From Phycisphaera sp. (GTDB lineage Bacteria; Planctomycetota; Phycisphaerae; Phycisphaerales; UBA1924): 64,000 bases of DNA. The stretch is from positions 3,281,205-3,345,204 of the forward strand of contig CP098402.1 of assembly GCA_025916675.1 (NCBI GenBank), in the 5' to 3' direction. The first letter of the stretch is position 1. Every line of letters starts with the position of its first letter. The notes beneath the pieces were generated by a model. The model was not told the origin of the DNA. It saw only the letters and a list, made by a program, of their open reading frames with translations, and made no database searches. The position numbers and the translations under genes were made by a program. Of the stretch, positions 52,762 to 62,414 are shown piece by piece.

Positions 52762-53721
52762 TCAAGCGCGTGCGTCGGATGGCAGGTCGCATTCGAGCGC
52801 GTCGCGGTCCCACTCGGCGAGATCCGCCGCCGCGTCGTATGTGCTGCGCAAGAAGGCCGATAGCGATGCATCGGGATCGTTGCTACTACGCACCGCCGCG
52901 TAGGGCAGCACGAATTCGCCGAGTTCCTCCGACCATGCCGCCGTTTCGGGCTGAACGCTTGCCTTCTCAAAGCCATTTGGCTTGGGGTAGGCGTACGAGT
53001 AGAAGACCGCATCGCTGCCGTTGCCACCTGGCCAGAAGCCCGCGCTGCTGACCTCGTGCGAGTACGCCTCGCGGGCAACCCAATCAGGAAAGTTCGGCAC
53101 CCCCCCGGGGTGGGGCGGGGCACTCCGACCCGAGAATCGCGTGACCGCAAGGTCGAAGCTGCCCCAGAAGAAGTGCACCGGGCTGCACTTACCCAGGAAA
53201 TCAGACCGAAACGCCTTGAACACCCGATCCATCTGCACCAGGGCCCGCCAGAAGTGTTCAACTGCCGCCGCGTCGTAGGGTCGATCCTTCGTATCACGCT
53301 CGAACGGCGTCGCGTCCGCGATCTCGCTTGGGGTGGTGTAGATAGAAATGCCGTACCCGAGAGAATCGAGCTCGCTCATGACCGAGTTGTAAAAGCCTGC
53401 CACCGTCCCGGGGCCGAGCTTGATGCGGCGTGTGGGCCCCGCGACCGCTTCAAGAACAAGTTCGTGATCGATGAAATCAAATCGCATCTCGAACGCACGG
53501 CCCTGCAGAGCCATGAGCGAGGTCGTCAGGCCGCGAGCGTTGACATAGAGCGGTACGTGCCAGGAGTGGTTCGTCCAGGGGGTGAGTTCGAGCCGGACCT
53601 TGCCGACAACCTGCGTGTACAGGTGGAGCGCGGCGGCGGTATCTGCCCAGGTATCGTGAGATATTTCGGGCCAGAATTCCAGATTCGATGTGCGGTCGCC
53701 ACTTCTGGTCGTGTCGCTCAT
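52762..53721 (-). CDS. DUF5996-family protein
   Basis: LHLYTQVVGKVRLELTPWTN, PLYVNARGLTTS, SPVHFFWGSFDLAVTRFSGR and EAYSHEVSSAGFWPGG are hallmarks of DUF5996, a family of unknown function rich in aromatic and His residues, perhaps metal-binding. The ATG at 53719-53721 has GAGAGGT upstream; an upstream ATG would add five residues. 319 residues fits the family. Coupled to the cupin gene. Confidence 0.88.
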   Translation of the reverse strand: MSDTTRSGDRTSNLEFWPEISHDTWADTAAALHLYTQVVGKVRLELTPWTNHSWHVPLYVNARGLTTSLMALQGRAFEMRFDFIDHELVLEAVAGPTRRIKLGPGTVAGFYNSVMSELDSLGYGISIYTTPSEIADATPFERDTKDRPYDAAAVEHFWRALVQMDRVFKAFRSDFLGKCSPVHFFWGSFDLAVTRFSGRSAPPHPGGVPNFPDWVAREAYSHEVSSAGFWPGGNGSDAVFYSYAYPKPNGFEKASVQPETAAWSEELGEFVLPYAAVRSSNDPDASLSAFLRSTYDAAADLAEWDRDALECDLPSDARA

Positions 53722-53802
53722 GTTGACCTCTCGCATTCGCTCGATTGTGATGAGTACCGCTGAACCGTATCACGATCAGCACTGAGCAAATCCGAGAGTC
53801 GG

Positions 53803-54729
53803 TCAATCCCTAGGCGGCATCGAAGGCCCCGCCAGCGGCGTCTCCCCGCGTAGCCGCCGCCCAAGATCGGCCAAGATCCGATCCTCAAGCGTGATCAACT
53901 GGTGGCTCAGTAGGATCCGGCCCGGCACCCAGATGGGCTCCTGGCCCTCGGGTGCCGAGTTGGTCGCGCCAACCCACGAGTCGCGCAGGGTCGCGTAGGG
54001 CACGATGGTGTACGAACCGGCGTCACCCGTGCCGGGGCTTGCCTCGGTCATGGCCGCCAGGAAGGCCGAGCCGGGGATCATCTGCCGCGCGGCGTCGTCG
54101 ATGTGGATCCACCGGGCGATCTTCGCGCCCTTGTGCGGCGTGCCCAGGGTGTACAGCGTCCTGATGTTCAGCCGCACGCCCAGGTTGCGGCCCACTTCCG
54201 TTGGCTCGGCCCACGCTGTCCGCGCCACCAGCCCGCCCATCGAGACGGCCACCACGTCGACCTCCACCGTCCACCGCTCGCCCGTCAGCGGGTCGGTGGT
54301 GCTGCCGAACTCGTCGGCCACCATCAGCGCCACCTTGTCGGCCAGCGTGGGGATGTCGTTGCCAAACACGTAGCTGATTGGCAGCACGCGGTCCTTCTCG
54401 GCCCCGGTCACCCGCCGCACGCGGGCGGCCAGGTTGTTGGCCGAGGGGCTCGGGGCCCGGTACCCGCTCAGCACGATCACAGGCCGCTGGACTCCCACCG
54501 GGGTTGCCTCCATCTCGTCGATGGCAGCACGCACCTCGGTCTTGGTCGCCGGGTAGGCGGGGTTGGGGTGATCGAGGTGGATGCACGAGGCCAGCGCCAG
54601 CATCCCAACGCCGCCAACCAAGGCGATGCCCGCCCGGCGGAAACGGCGACGCCACTTCCTCGGGCGATTGGTCTTGCCGCCCTTCTTGGCCCCCTCGGGC
54701 GTGGCTTCGTTGGTGTCCGATTCGCTCAT
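53803..54729 (-). CDS. Probable lipoprotein with an alpha/beta-hydrolase (lipase-like) domain
   Basis: A basic N-terminus and hydrophobic segment end in LALASC, a likely lipobox, placing the protein in an envelope membrane. The body has a lipase-like hydrolase layout: VIVLSGYRAP (oxyanion region), DVVAVSMGGLVARTAW with the nucleophile elbow GxSxG-like VSMGG, and LYTLGTPHKGAK. The elbow is A-V-S-M-G, so the first Gly is Ala, as seen in some lipases. The catalytic Asp/His cannot be placed firmly. Substrate unknown. Confidence 0.75.
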   Translation of the reverse strand: MSESDTNEATPEGAKKGGKTNRPRKWRRRFRRAGIALVGGVGMLALASCIHLDHPNPAYPATKTEVRAAIDEMEATPVGVQRPVIVLSGYRAPSPSANNLAARVRRVTGAEKDRVLPISYVFGNDIPTLADKVALMVADEFGSTTDPLTGERWTVEVDVVAVSMGGLVARTAWAEPTEVGRNLGVRLNIRTLYTLGTPHKGAKIARWIHIDDAARQMIPGSAFLAAMTEASPGTGDAGSYTIVPYATLRDSWVGATNSAPEGQEPIWVPGRILLSHQLITLEDRILADLGRRLRGETPLAGPSMPPRD

Positions 54730-54817
54730 GAGGCCTCCCGGGGCTCGCTCCCCAGGGGGTTTATCGGGAAAGCTAGCGTTTGCTTACATAAATAGTGAGC
54801 TTTTTACGCCAACCCAC

Positions 54818-56161
54818 TCAAACCAGCAGCGTCGCGGGGGCTTCCAGCATGCCCTTGACCGTGTTCAGGTACTGAGCGGCCATAGCCCCATCGACGATGC
54901 GGTGGTCGCTGGACATGGTCATGCTCATCACGCTGCCGATCATCAGCTGGCCGTCGCGGACCACGGGGATCTCGCGGGCCGCCCCGACCGCCAGGATGCA
55001 GGCGTTGGGCGGGTTGATGATGGCGGTGAAGTGGGCTACCCCGAACATGCCCAGGTTGCTGATGGTGAAGGTCGAGCCCTCCATGTCCTCAACGCTCAGC
55101 CCCTTCTCGCGGGCCTTCTTGGCCAGGCGGCGGGTCTCGCTGGAGATGATTCGCAGGCCCATGCGATCGGTGCCTTGGAGCACCGGCACCACTAAGCCGC
55201 CCCCACGTTCCTCGGGCAGCGCCACGGCCACGCCGATGTTCACGCTGCCGTGCTGCTTGATGGCGGCCTGCTTGCCAGAGCCATCCCAAGACGCGTTCAC
55301 GAACGGGTGCTGGTGCATCGCAAGCGCACACGCGCGGACGAGGAAGTCGTTGACCGTGAGCTTGACGCCCTGGGCGCTGAGCTGCTCGTTCAGTTGCTCA
55401 CGCAGGTCGAGCAGATCGTCCATGTCGACCTCGACGGTGACCTGGTAGTGGGGGATGGACTGCTTGCTCTCGACCAGCCGCTTGGCGATCGTGCCGCGCA
55501 TGTTGCTGAGCGTGACGGTGTTGTCTTCGAGGGAAGCCCCCATCGCCGGCAGTTCGACCGCGGGACGGGCCGACTCGCGGGCCTTGCCGCCAGATCCCGA
55601 CGCTCCGCCGCTCTCGATCGCCTGCTCCACGTCCTTCTTCACGATGCGGCCGCTGGGCCCGGTGCCATCCACGCCCGACAGATCGAAGTTGTGCTCGCCG
55701 GCGATCTTCTTGGCCAGCGGGCTGGCGAAGATGCGGCCGCCGTCGCCATTGGAGGCCGATCCGTTCGAGCTGCCGTTGCTGGCCGGCGCGGGTGCCGTAG
55801 CTGTGCTGGTCGAGGTGGAACCCTCGCTCTCGCCCTCGGCCTGCTTGCTCTCGGCCTTCGGCTCTGGCTTCGATTCGGCCCTCACCTCACCGCCACTCTT
55901 GGCGGCTTCGGCCGCGTCCTCGCCCTCCTCGGCGATGATCACGATCGGGTCGCCCACGTTCACCGCGTCGCCCTGCTTGGCGGCCAGCTTGGCCACGGTG
56001 CCCTCGTCGAAAGCCTCCAGTTCCATCGTGGCCTTATCGGTCTCGATGTCGGCCAGCACGTCGCCCGGGCTGACGGTGTCGCCCTCCTTGACGTGCCATT
56101 GGATAACGGTGCCGACCTCCATCGTGTCGGAAAGGCGGGGCATGGTGACGGTAATGGGCAT
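54818..56161 (-). CDS. pdhC: Dihydrolipoamide acetyltransferase (E2) of pyruvate dehydrogenase
   Basis: The lipoyl domain is at residues 1-80, with the lipoylated Lys43 in [13 protein letters not shown] Ser/Pro/Glu-rich linker follows; the E1/E3-binding domain ([18 protein letters not shown]) is at about 144-182, and the catalytic domain has [14 protein letters not shown] (His-x3-Asp-Gly) near the end. Start [10 protein letters not shown] at 56159-56161 with AGGAG upstream. E1-beta (pdhB) is 1.5 kb upstream in the same direction, but a thioredoxin gene and a DUF1801 gene intervene; no E1-alpha is in the window. Confidence 0.95.
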   Translation of the reverse strand: MPITVTMPRLSDTMEVGTVIQWHVKEGDTVSPGDVLADIETDKATMELEAFDEGTVAKLAAKQGDAVNVGDPIVIIAEEGEDAAEAAKSGGEVRAESKPEPKAESKQAEGESEGSTSTSTATAPAPASNGSSNGSASNGDGGRIFASPLAKKIAGEHNFDLSGVDGTGPSGRIVKKDVEQAIESGGASGSGGKARESARPAVELPAMGASLEDNTVTLSNMRGTIAKRLVESKQSIPHYQVTVEVDMDDLLDLREQLNEQLSAQGVKLTVNDFLVRACALAMHQHPFVNASWDGSGKQAAIKQHGSVNIGVAVALPEERGGGLVVPVLQGTDRMGLRIISSETRRLAKKAREKGLSVEDMEGSTFTISNLGMFGVAHFTAIINPPNACILAVGAAREIPVVRDGQLMIGSVMSMTMSSDHRIVDGAMAAQYLNTVKGMLEAPATLLV

Positions 56162-56229
56162 GATTCGAGGCTCCTGATGCCGGGCCACCCGGCCACGCTG
56201 ACAAGGGTAGGAGCCCTAATGGCCCACCC

Positions 56230-57228
56230 CTATTTATCGGTTCGAGCCGCCCGGTATTCATCGAGCGTGCTGGCGTAATAGTCCAGGAATCCCGCGGCGG
56301 TTGGATCGGTCCGACAGATCTCCACCGCCCGCTCCTGGAGTTCGACCGCCTGGGCCAGGTTTCCATCGTTGGCCGCGAGTTTTGCCAGGCTGTGCAGGGC
56401 GTAGGCGTTCTTCCCATCCAGGAGTTCATTGGCCCGAGACGCGTACTCGAAGGCCACACTTGGATCAACGTTCTGAATCCGCCCGCCGAAGTTGAAGGCG
56501 ATACCAAAGGCGATCTTGCCGAGCAGGTCGGCGTCGTCCCAGAATTGTTCCTTGGCAGCCGCCCAATCCTCCTCGGCCATGATCCGATCCTTCTCCGCCT
56601 GGATCGCCAATTCGCGCTCGAACCGCTCCGCGTACGCGTCGGCGTCCCATGTGCCCGCGAGCACGGCGTCGAGGATCTCCGGCAGTTCTTCGGCCTTGGG
56701 CAGCCCGACCCACACCAGCGTGCCCTTGCCGTCGATGATCGCCGCTTGAGGCCGGATGCTCCGGACCTCGTCGGGCAGGAGCTGTCGCGCCGTCGACCCG
56801 TCGGGGTCGACGCCCAGCGTGAATCGCGCGCGATCGAACTGCGTCCGTTGTGCCTGGCCGTCCTCACCCTTCACCGGCGAGCGAAGGAACCGCACGACCA
56901 AGGGCAGGCTCTCGTCGGTCAGCCCGACGAACCGCACACCCTTGTCCTCATACCGATCTTGGAGCGCGCTCACCTTGTCCATCGCCGCGATGCATGGCAC
57001 GCACCACGTCGCCCAGAAGTCGACCACGTACACCGTGCCCGGCTTGGGCTCCTTGATGGGCTCGTACCGCCCGCGCGAGTCCAGGTCGCTGACCTGGATC
57101 CAGTGTTCGATTGCCATCGCTGGCACGCGGTCGCCAATGGGCACGGTTTCGACAGCGGCCGAGTTCTGGGCCGGTGCGGCGGGAGCCGCGAGCGCGATCG
57201 TGAATACGGACAGGGCGGTTGCGAGCAT
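56230..57228 (-). CDS. TlpA-like thioredoxin, secreted
   Basis: Signal peptide MLATALSVFTIALAAPAAPA. The redox motif is WCVPC in VVDFWATWCVPCIAAMD, followed by the TlpA-type insert and AAIIDGKGTLVWVG. The C-terminal 130 residues are helical (FGGRIQNVDPSVAFEYASRA, LAKLAANDGNLAQAVELQER) and look like TPR-type helices. Predicted periplasmic disulfide reductase. It contrasts with the gene at 22,096, which has lost these cysteines. It lies between pdhB and pdhC, same strand. Confidence 0.85.
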   Translation of the reverse strand: MLATALSVFTIALAAPAAPAQNSAAVETVPIGDRVPAMAIEHWIQVSDLDSRGRYEPIKEPKPGTVYVVDFWATWCVPCIAAMDKVSALQDRYEDKGVRFVGLTDESLPLVVRFLRSPVKGEDGQAQRTQFDRARFTLGVDPDGSTARQLLPDEVRSIRPQAAIIDGKGTLVWVGLPKAEELPEILDAVLAGTWDADAYAERFERELAIQAEKDRIMAEEDWAAAKEQFWDDADLLGKIAFGIAFNFGGRIQNVDPSVAFEYASRANELLDGKNAYALHSLAKLAANDGNLAQAVELQERAVEICRTDPTAAGFLDYYASTLDEYRAARTDK

Positions 57229-57317
57229 GGCGGGCTACCTCATGGCCTGGGGAGTTGACCAACGGGATGGCCGGAGAGCGACTCCCTGTCGAACGGCACG
57301 CGTAACAGGCGATTGCG

Positions 57318-57704
57318 CTACCGCTTGGGCAAGCGTTTCGGCTTGGAAGGTGCGGAAAGCGAGGACTCGATCAGGGTTTGTATCGATGCATCCCTTGGCA
57401 AGGTAGGCCCGATCTCGACAAACCGCTTGCCCTTCCGGCCCACTTCGCCCGAAAGCACACCCTCTGGATCTTCCATAAACTCGCCCAGCGGGAAGTCGAG
57501 ACGCAGAACGCCCTTGCGATGCACAAGCTGGCAGATCGAGCCCTTGATCGGCCCGCCACGCTCGGCGTCAAAGAACGAGATGGCGTCCCACGTCACCCGC
57601 TCGGCCGAGTGTGGTGCCAGGTCGAGCACCAGCCGACGCACCTTGGCGGCACGCTTCCGCACCGCAGCGGGCAATTCCATGATGAAGTCGTCAGGCGAGG
57701 GCAT
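57318..57704 (-). CDS. DUF1801-like protein (128 aa)
   Basis: The pattern AKVRRLVLDLAPHSAERVTW, ISFFDAE and CQLVHRKGVLRLDFPLG resembles the YdhG/DUF1801 fold, a small protein of unknown function related to MmcQ-like domains. No signal peptide. It starts 15 bp after pdhB ends, so may be co-transcribed with it. The basic tail LSAPSKPKRLPKR is typical of small nucleic-acid-associated proteins, but no more can be said. Confidence 0.65.
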   Translation of the reverse strand: MPSPDDFIMELPAAVRKRAAKVRRLVLDLAPHSAERVTWDAISFFDAERGGPIKGSICQLVHRKGVLRLDFPLGEFMEDPEGVLSGEVGRKGKRFVEIGPTLPRDASIQTLIESSLSAPSKPKRLPKR

Positions 57705-57719
57705 GGCCCAAGGCCCCGA

Positions 57720-58787
57720 TCAGCCAATCACGCCCCGCACCGCCTCGACAATGCGATTCGCATTCGGCAGATATTCTGCCTCAAGATTCTTCGCATACGG
57801 CGTCGGCACGTCGGCCGTGTTTACGCGCACCGGCTGGTGGTCGAGCCAGTCGAACGCGTTCTCGACAATCTGCGTGACCACCTCGCTGGCGACGCTGGCA
57901 AACGGCCAGCTCTGGTCGACGATCAGCACGCGGTTGGTCTTCTTCACGCTCTCGACGATCGCGTCGATGTCCAGCGGCCGGATCGTCCGCATGTCCAGCA
58001 CCTCGACCTCGATGCCGTCCTCGGCCAGTTCCTCGGCGGCCTCCAGGCAGAAGTTCACGGGCCGGCCGAAGCTCACGATGGTGCAGGCGTCGCCCTCGCG
58101 CGCCACGCGGGCCTTGCCGAAGGGGATGAAGTAGTCCTCCTCGGGCACATGACCGACATCGCCCAGCATGCGCTCGCTCTCGAGGAAGAACACCGGGTCG
58201 GGGTCGGCGATGGAGGTGCGCAGCAGGCCCTTGGCGTCGATGGCGTTGCTGGGGATCACCATCTTCATGCCGGGCACGTTGCTGAACAGCCCCTCGACGC
58301 ACCAGCTGTGCGTGCTGCCGAGCTGGCCGCCCGCGCCGTCGTTGCCGCGGAAGACGATCGGGCAGCCCCATTGCCCGCCGCTCATGTACAGCATCTTGGG
58401 TGCGTTGTTGAGGATCTGGTCGGCCGCCACCAGGCTGAACGACCAGCTCATGAACTCGACGATGGGCCGAAGCCCGCTCATGGCCGCGGCGATGGCCATG
58501 CCCGCGAAGCCGTTCTCGCTGATGGGCGTGTCGATGATGCGCTTGGGCCCGAACTCTTCGAGCATGCCCTGGCTGATCTTGTACGCGCCGTTGTACTCGG
58601 CCACCTCCTCGCCCAGCAGGAACACCCGCTCGTCCTCACGCATGGCGAAGGACATGGCCTCGCGGAGCGCCTCGCGGAAGGCGATCTCGCGGGTGCCCTC
58701 GCGCTGCGGCTCCTGCCAGTCCGAAAAATCGGGAAACGGCTGGGGGCGTGACAGGGCGGGGTGTTCGATCTCGATCATCGCGGGCAT
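57720..58787 (-). CDS. pdhB: Pyruvate dehydrogenase E1 component, beta subunit
   Basis: The transketolase-like pyrimidine domain begins IAFREALREAMSFAMREDER and has VFLLGEEVAEYNGAY; GPKRIIDTPISENGFAGMA holds the conserved Glu for thiamin diphosphate activation. The C-terminal domain has DMRTIRPLDIDAIVES. 355 residues, normal. Start MPAMIEIEHP at 58785-58787 after GAGG; a longer frame is not coding-like. 2-oxoisovalerate dehydrogenase is possible, but nearby pdhC favours pyruvate. Confidence 0.93.
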   Translation of the reverse strand: MPAMIEIEHPALSRPQPFPDFSDWQEPQREGTREIAFREALREAMSFAMREDERVFLLGEEVAEYNGAYKISQGMLEEFGPKRIIDTPISENGFAGMAIAAAMSGLRPIVEFMSWSFSLVAADQILNNAPKMLYMSGGQWGCPIVFRGNDGAGGQLGSTHSWCVEGLFSNVPGMKMVIPSNAIDAKGLLRTSIADPDPVFFLESERMLGDVGHVPEEDYFIPFGKARVAREGDACTIVSFGRPVNFCLEAAEELAEDGIEVEVLDMRTIRPLDIDAIVESVKKTNRVLIVDQSWPFASVASEVVTQIVENAFDWLDHQPVRVNTADVPTPYAKNLEAEYLPNANRIVEAVRGVIG

Positions 58788-58896
58788 GGGCGGGTCCTCG
58801 GGAACTGAAGGGCGAAAGGGATGGTATCCGCCGCACCCGGCCGTGGATCTGGCCCGCTCGCGTACCATTGCCCCAAGACCTCACTCGGAGATGCCC

Positions 58897-60969
58897 ATGC
58901 GAACGCTTCTGACCGTCATTCTCTCTGCCGCCATCCTCACCCCCGCGGCCCATGCCGTCCAGACCGGTGAGGACCGCCCCTACGAGGCCTTCGCGCCCCT
59001 CGACCTGCCCACGCCCAACGCCGTCCGTCTGGGCTCGGGCGCGCCCGGCCCGCAGTACTGGCAGCAGCGTGTGGATTACAAGATCGATGCCACGCTCGAT
59101 GCCGAAACCAAGCGTCTCAGCGCCACCCTCGAGGCGATGTACCACAACCACTCGCCCGAGCCGCTGACCTACCTCTGGGTCCAGCTCGAGCAGAACCTCT
59201 TCAGGCAAGACAGCATCGGCACACGCAGCCGCACCGGCGGCGGGCCCATGCGCCAGATGGACGAGCAGTTCAACGGCGGCTACGACATCCCCTACGTCCG
59301 CTCGGGCCGCAAGGACCTGGAGTTCACCATCTACGACACGCTCATGCGCGTCGAGTTGCCCAGGCCCATCGAGCCGGGCGGCACGTTCCGCTTCGAGCTG
59401 GCCTTCGCCTTCGACATGCCGCCCTACCTCCGCCGCATGGGCGCCGAGGACGTCGATCAGGGCCGCATCTTCGAGTACGCCCAGTGGTTCCCCCACCTGT
59501 GCAACTACGACGACGTGAACGGCTGGAACACCCTGCCCTACGCCGGCAGCGGCGAGTTCTACACCAACTTCGGCGACTACGAGGTCAACATCACCGTGCC
59601 GCGCACGTACCTCGTCGCCGGCTCGGGTGAGCTCCAGAACGCGCAGCAGGTGCTCACCCGCACGCAGCGCGACCGCCTACGCGCCGCCCGCAAGAGCCGC
59701 GAGACGGTCATGATCCACAGCGCCGAAGAAGTCGGCACGCCCGAGTCCCGCCCCAGCGGCGACGGCCCGCTCACCTGGCGCTTCAAGGGCGACAACATCC
59801 GCACCTTCGCATGGGCCGCGTCCGACGCGTTCATCTGGGACGCCTGCGGCGTGACCATCACCGACCTCAAGGGCAAGGACCGGATCGTCCTGTGCCAATC
59901 GCTCTACCCCGTCGAAGCCGAGGCTTGGAAGCCCGAAGCCGAGCAGGGCGGCAGCACCCAGTACGTCGCCCACTCCATCGAGTACTACAGCGAGAACCTC
60001 TACCCCTACCCCTACCCGCTCATGACCAACGTGAATGGTCCCGAGGGCGGCATGGAATACCCCATGATCATCTTCTGCGGCGGGCGCACCGGCCGCGGGC
60101 CGCTGGGCGTGACCGACCACGAGGTGGGGCACACCTGGTTCCCCATGATCGTGAACACCGACGAGCGACGCCACGCCTGGATGGACGAGGGCTTCAACAC
60201 CTTCATCAACATGCACTCGCTGGCCGCGTTCCGGGGCCAAGAGATCGACCCCGGCCGCGCCCGCCGCCAGACCATGAGCCTGGCCCGAGGCCGCAGCCAG
60301 CCCATCGACATCTTCCCCGATCGCAACCTGCCCGGCTTGCTGGGCCGCCTGCAATACCGCAAGACCGCCATGGGCCTGCACTTGCTGCGTGAGGTCGTCC
60401 TAGGCCCCGAGCGCTTCGATTACGCCTTCAAGGAGTATGTCCGCCGCTGGGCTTTCAAGAGCCCGCGTCCTGCCGACTTCTTCCGCACGATGGAAGACGC
60501 CGCCGGCGCCGACCTGGCCTGGTTCTTCCGCCAATGGTTCATCGAAGACGGCACACTCGATCAGGCGGTCGAGGTGGCGTTCAACGAGCCCGAGCCCGAA
60601 TCCGAGGGCGACCAAGAGAGCGACGGTGAAGACGCCGAGGAAGAAGAGCCCTTCGTCCCGATGGCCACCATCACCGTCCGCTCGCTCGGAGAGATGGTCA
60701 TGCCCGCCGAGGTCGTCGTGCAGTTCGACGACGGCTCGATCGACCGCCGCTCGTTCCCCGTCGAGGCCTGGGCCACGACGCGCGAGCGTTCGTTCAAGAT
60801 CGTGCTCGACGGCCGGGTGATCCGCCGCGTGGTGCTCGACCCCGACGACCTGCTGCCCGACGTCGACCCCGACAACAACCGCTGGCTGTCAGAGGAAGAA
60901 GAGGCCGAGCAAGCCGAGCAGGACAAGGAGGCCGACGAGCAATCGGCCGAGTCCCAGGCCTCCCCATGA
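58897..60969 (+). CDS. Secreted M1-family (gluzincin) metallopeptidase
   Basis: CGGAG ends six bases before the ATG at 58897. Signal peptide MRTLLTVILSAAILTPAAHA. The zinc motif is TDHEVGHTWFPMIVNT (HExxH) followed 18 residues on by AWMDEGFNTF, the second Glu; GGMEYP supplies the exopeptidase substrate motif like GxMEN. After the catalytic and helical domains comes a Glu/Asp-rich linker (DQESDGEDAEEEEPFVP) and a beta-sandwich-like end. Its stop overlaps the next start. 690 residues. Substrate unknown. Confidence 0.9.
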   Translation: MRTLLTVILSAAILTPAAHAVQTGEDRPYEAFAPLDLPTPNAVRLGSGAPGPQYWQQRVDYKIDATLDAETKRLSATLEAMYHNHSPEPLTYLWVQLEQNLFRQDSIGTRSRTGGGPMRQMDEQFNGGYDIPYVRSGRKDLEFTIYDTLMRVELPRPIEPGGTFRFELAFAFDMPPYLRRMGAEDVDQGRIFEYAQWFPHLCNYDDVNGWNTLPYAGSGEFYTNFGDYEVNITVPRTYLVAGSGELQNAQQVLTRTQRDRLRAARKSRETVMIHSAEEVGTPESRPSGDGPLTWRFKGDNIRTFAWAASDAFIWDACGVTITDLKGKDRIVLCQSLYPVEAEAWKPEAEQGGSTQYVAHSIEYYSENLYPYPYPLMTNVNGPEGGMEYPMIIFCGGRTGRGPLGVTDHEVGHTWFPMIVNTDERRHAWMDEGFNTFINMHSLAAFRGQEIDPGRARRQTMSLARGRSQPIDIFPDRNLPGLLGRLQYRKTAMGLHLLREVVLGPERFDYAFKEYVRRWAFKSPRPADFFRTMEDAAGADLAWFFRQWFIEDGTLDQAVEVAFNEPEPESEGDQESDGEDAEEEEPFVPMATITVRSLGEMVMPAEVVVQFDDGSIDRRSFPVEAWATTRERSFKIVLDGRVIRRVVLDPDDLLPDVDPDNNRWLSEEEEAEQAEQDKEADEQSAESQASP

Positions 60970-61532
60970 CCCGCGTCCGCTGCGTTCAGGGCGATATCAC
61001 GACGCTCCGTGTCGACGCCATCGTGAACGCGGCCAACGAGATGCTTGCCCCCGGCGGCGGCGTGTGCGGGGCCATCCACCGGGCCGCCGGCCCCGGGCTC
61101 GAAGACGCCTGCCTCGACCTGCCCGAGGTCCGCCCGGGCGTCCGCTGCCCGCCGGGAAAGGCCGTTGTCACCCGATCGTTCGACCTGCCCGCCCGGGCGG
61201 TCATCCACACCGTGGGCCCGGTCTGGGTCAACGGCCGAGCCGGCGAGGACGACACCCTGGCAAGTTGCTACCGAGCTTGCCTCGAGCTCTGCCGCAAGGG
61301 AAAGATCGCCTCGATCGCCTTCCCGGCCATCTCGACCGGCGTCTACGGCTTCCCGCCCGAATACGCCGCCATCATCGCCGTCCGCACGCTCACCGGGGCC
61401 ATCAAGCCCGACGAAGACGGCACCGCCCCCTACCCCGACCTCAAGACCATCACCCTGTGCGCGTTCGACAAGCAGACCCTGGCCCTCTACCAGCAGCAAC
61501 TGGAGGCCGCCGGCCACCCGGTCGATGGGTAA
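60966..61532 (+). CDS. Macrodomain protein
   Basis: The whole protein is a macrodomain: VDAIVNAANEMLAPGGGVCG (catalytic Asn and the Gly-rich loop), AVIHTVGPVW and PAISTGVYGFP. It binds ADP-ribose, and the NAAN and GGGV motifs are those of the active MacroD type. A deacetylase/hydrolase for O-acetyl-ADP-ribose or ADP-ribosylated protein is therefore likely. The 4-bp overlap with the M1 peptidase gene couples the two, although that peptidase is secreted and this protein is cytosolic. Confidence 0.93.
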   Translation: MTRVRCVQGDITTLRVDAIVNAANEMLAPGGGVCGAIHRAAGPGLEDACLDLPEVRPGVRCPPGKAVVTRSFDLPARAVIHTVGPVWVNGRAGEDDTLASCYRACLELCRKGKIASIAFPAISTGVYGFPPEYAAIIAVRTLTGAIKPDEDGTAPYPDLKTITLCAFDKQTLALYQQQLEAAGHPVDG

Positions 61533-61610
61533 GGGCGGGTGGGGCCGCCCATGACTCGGCCCCCACGGCCTGATACCATGCGGGCCCGCCGGGAGCGATC
61601 CCGGCCACAC

Positions 61611-61700
61611 GGAGTGGTGCCCGAGAGGCTGAAGGGGCCGGATTGCTAATCCGGTGTACTGGTTTTACCGGTACCGAGGGTTCGAATCCCTCCCGCTCCG
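61611..61700 (+). tRNA. tRNA-Ser (anticodon GCT)
   Basis: The acceptor arms GGAGTGG and CCGCTCC pair. The D-arm has GCCCGAGAGGC, the anticodon stem-loop GGATTGCTAATCC reads GCT, there is a long variable arm as in serine tRNAs, and the T-loop is GGTTCGAATCC. 90 bases; the CCA end is not encoded. A terminator follows directly. Confidence 0.97.
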
Positions 61701-61714
61701 CTTAGCAGAACGAG

Positions 61715-61737
61715 GCCCGGGCGCAAGCCCGGGCTTT
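61715..61737 (+). terminator. Terminator after tRNA-Ser
   Basis: Perfect 8-bp arms GCCCGGGC (61715-61722 and 61727-61734) surround GCAA, followed by TTT. It closes the tRNA gene, just beyond the leftward gene's stop. Confidence 0.88.
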
Positions 61738-61738
61738 C

Positions 61739-62401
61739 TCATGCGCCAGCGGGCTCTGCCACGCCCCACCCACACTCCGAGCACGAGCCCGCTCGGGCCG
61801 CCTCCCCATACCCGCACACCGGGCAGCACCCCCGCGCCAGCCGCCGCCGCCGAACCAGCATCCGCCAGCCCGTCGCCGCGATCACGATCGGCAGTGCCAC
61901 GAGCAGCGCGTTGGCCAGCAGGCCCCAGAGCGGCACCGTCGGCAGCGAGCGCGGGTTGTTGCCCTGGCCACGGCCGATCATGATGCCGCGCCGCCAGCCG
62001 AGCCTGTCGTGCAGTTCGAGCGCGTGCTCTATGCCTAATGCGTTGCCCGACACATAGCGCACGCCCACGGCATCGCGGGCAAGCGCCGGCCATGGAAACC
62101 CATACGTTCGCCGCCAGTAGTCCACGCGATGGTCCTCGCCCTGGTACATCGTTGTTGCCGATCGCGTATGCACGGCAACGATCGGCGAGACCCGATCGAA
62201 CGCCGCTGGCAGTGGTTCCTGTTCGGCCGGATCAACAAGCCACGCCGGCAATGGTTGGGCTGGCCGCGGCCATTCAAGCATCCCGCGCGACACGTCCTCG
62301 GTCAGCGCCACGACCACCGGCACACCCACCGCCCACACCAACGCTGCGAGCACCGCCACCACGATCGACCACAGCGGAATTGTCGCTCTCAGTCGTGGCA
62401 T
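61739..62401 (-). CDS. Membrane protein with C-terminal zinc ribbon (220 aa)
   Basis: One membrane helix at about 10-32 and another at about 160-178 bracket a periplasmic part. The C-terminus CCPVCGYGEAARAGSCSECG is a CxxC...CxxC zinc ribbon. This architecture, a membrane protein of unknown function ending in a zinc ribbon, recurs in planctomycetes. No family with a known role is recognised. It lies in a run of leftward membrane-protein genes. Confidence 0.7.
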   Translation of the reverse strand: MPRLRATIPLWSIVVAVLAALVWAVGVPVVVALTEDVSRGMLEWPRPAQPLPAWLVDPAEQEPLPAAFDRVSPIVAVHTRSATTMYQGEDHRVDYWRRTYGFPWPALARDAVGVRYVSGNALGIEHALELHDRLGWRRGIMIGRGQGNNPRSLPTVPLWGLLANALLVALPIVIAATGWRMLVRRRRLARGCCPVCGYGEAARAGSCSECGWGVAEPAGA

Positions 62402-62414
62402 ACCTTGACACCGA

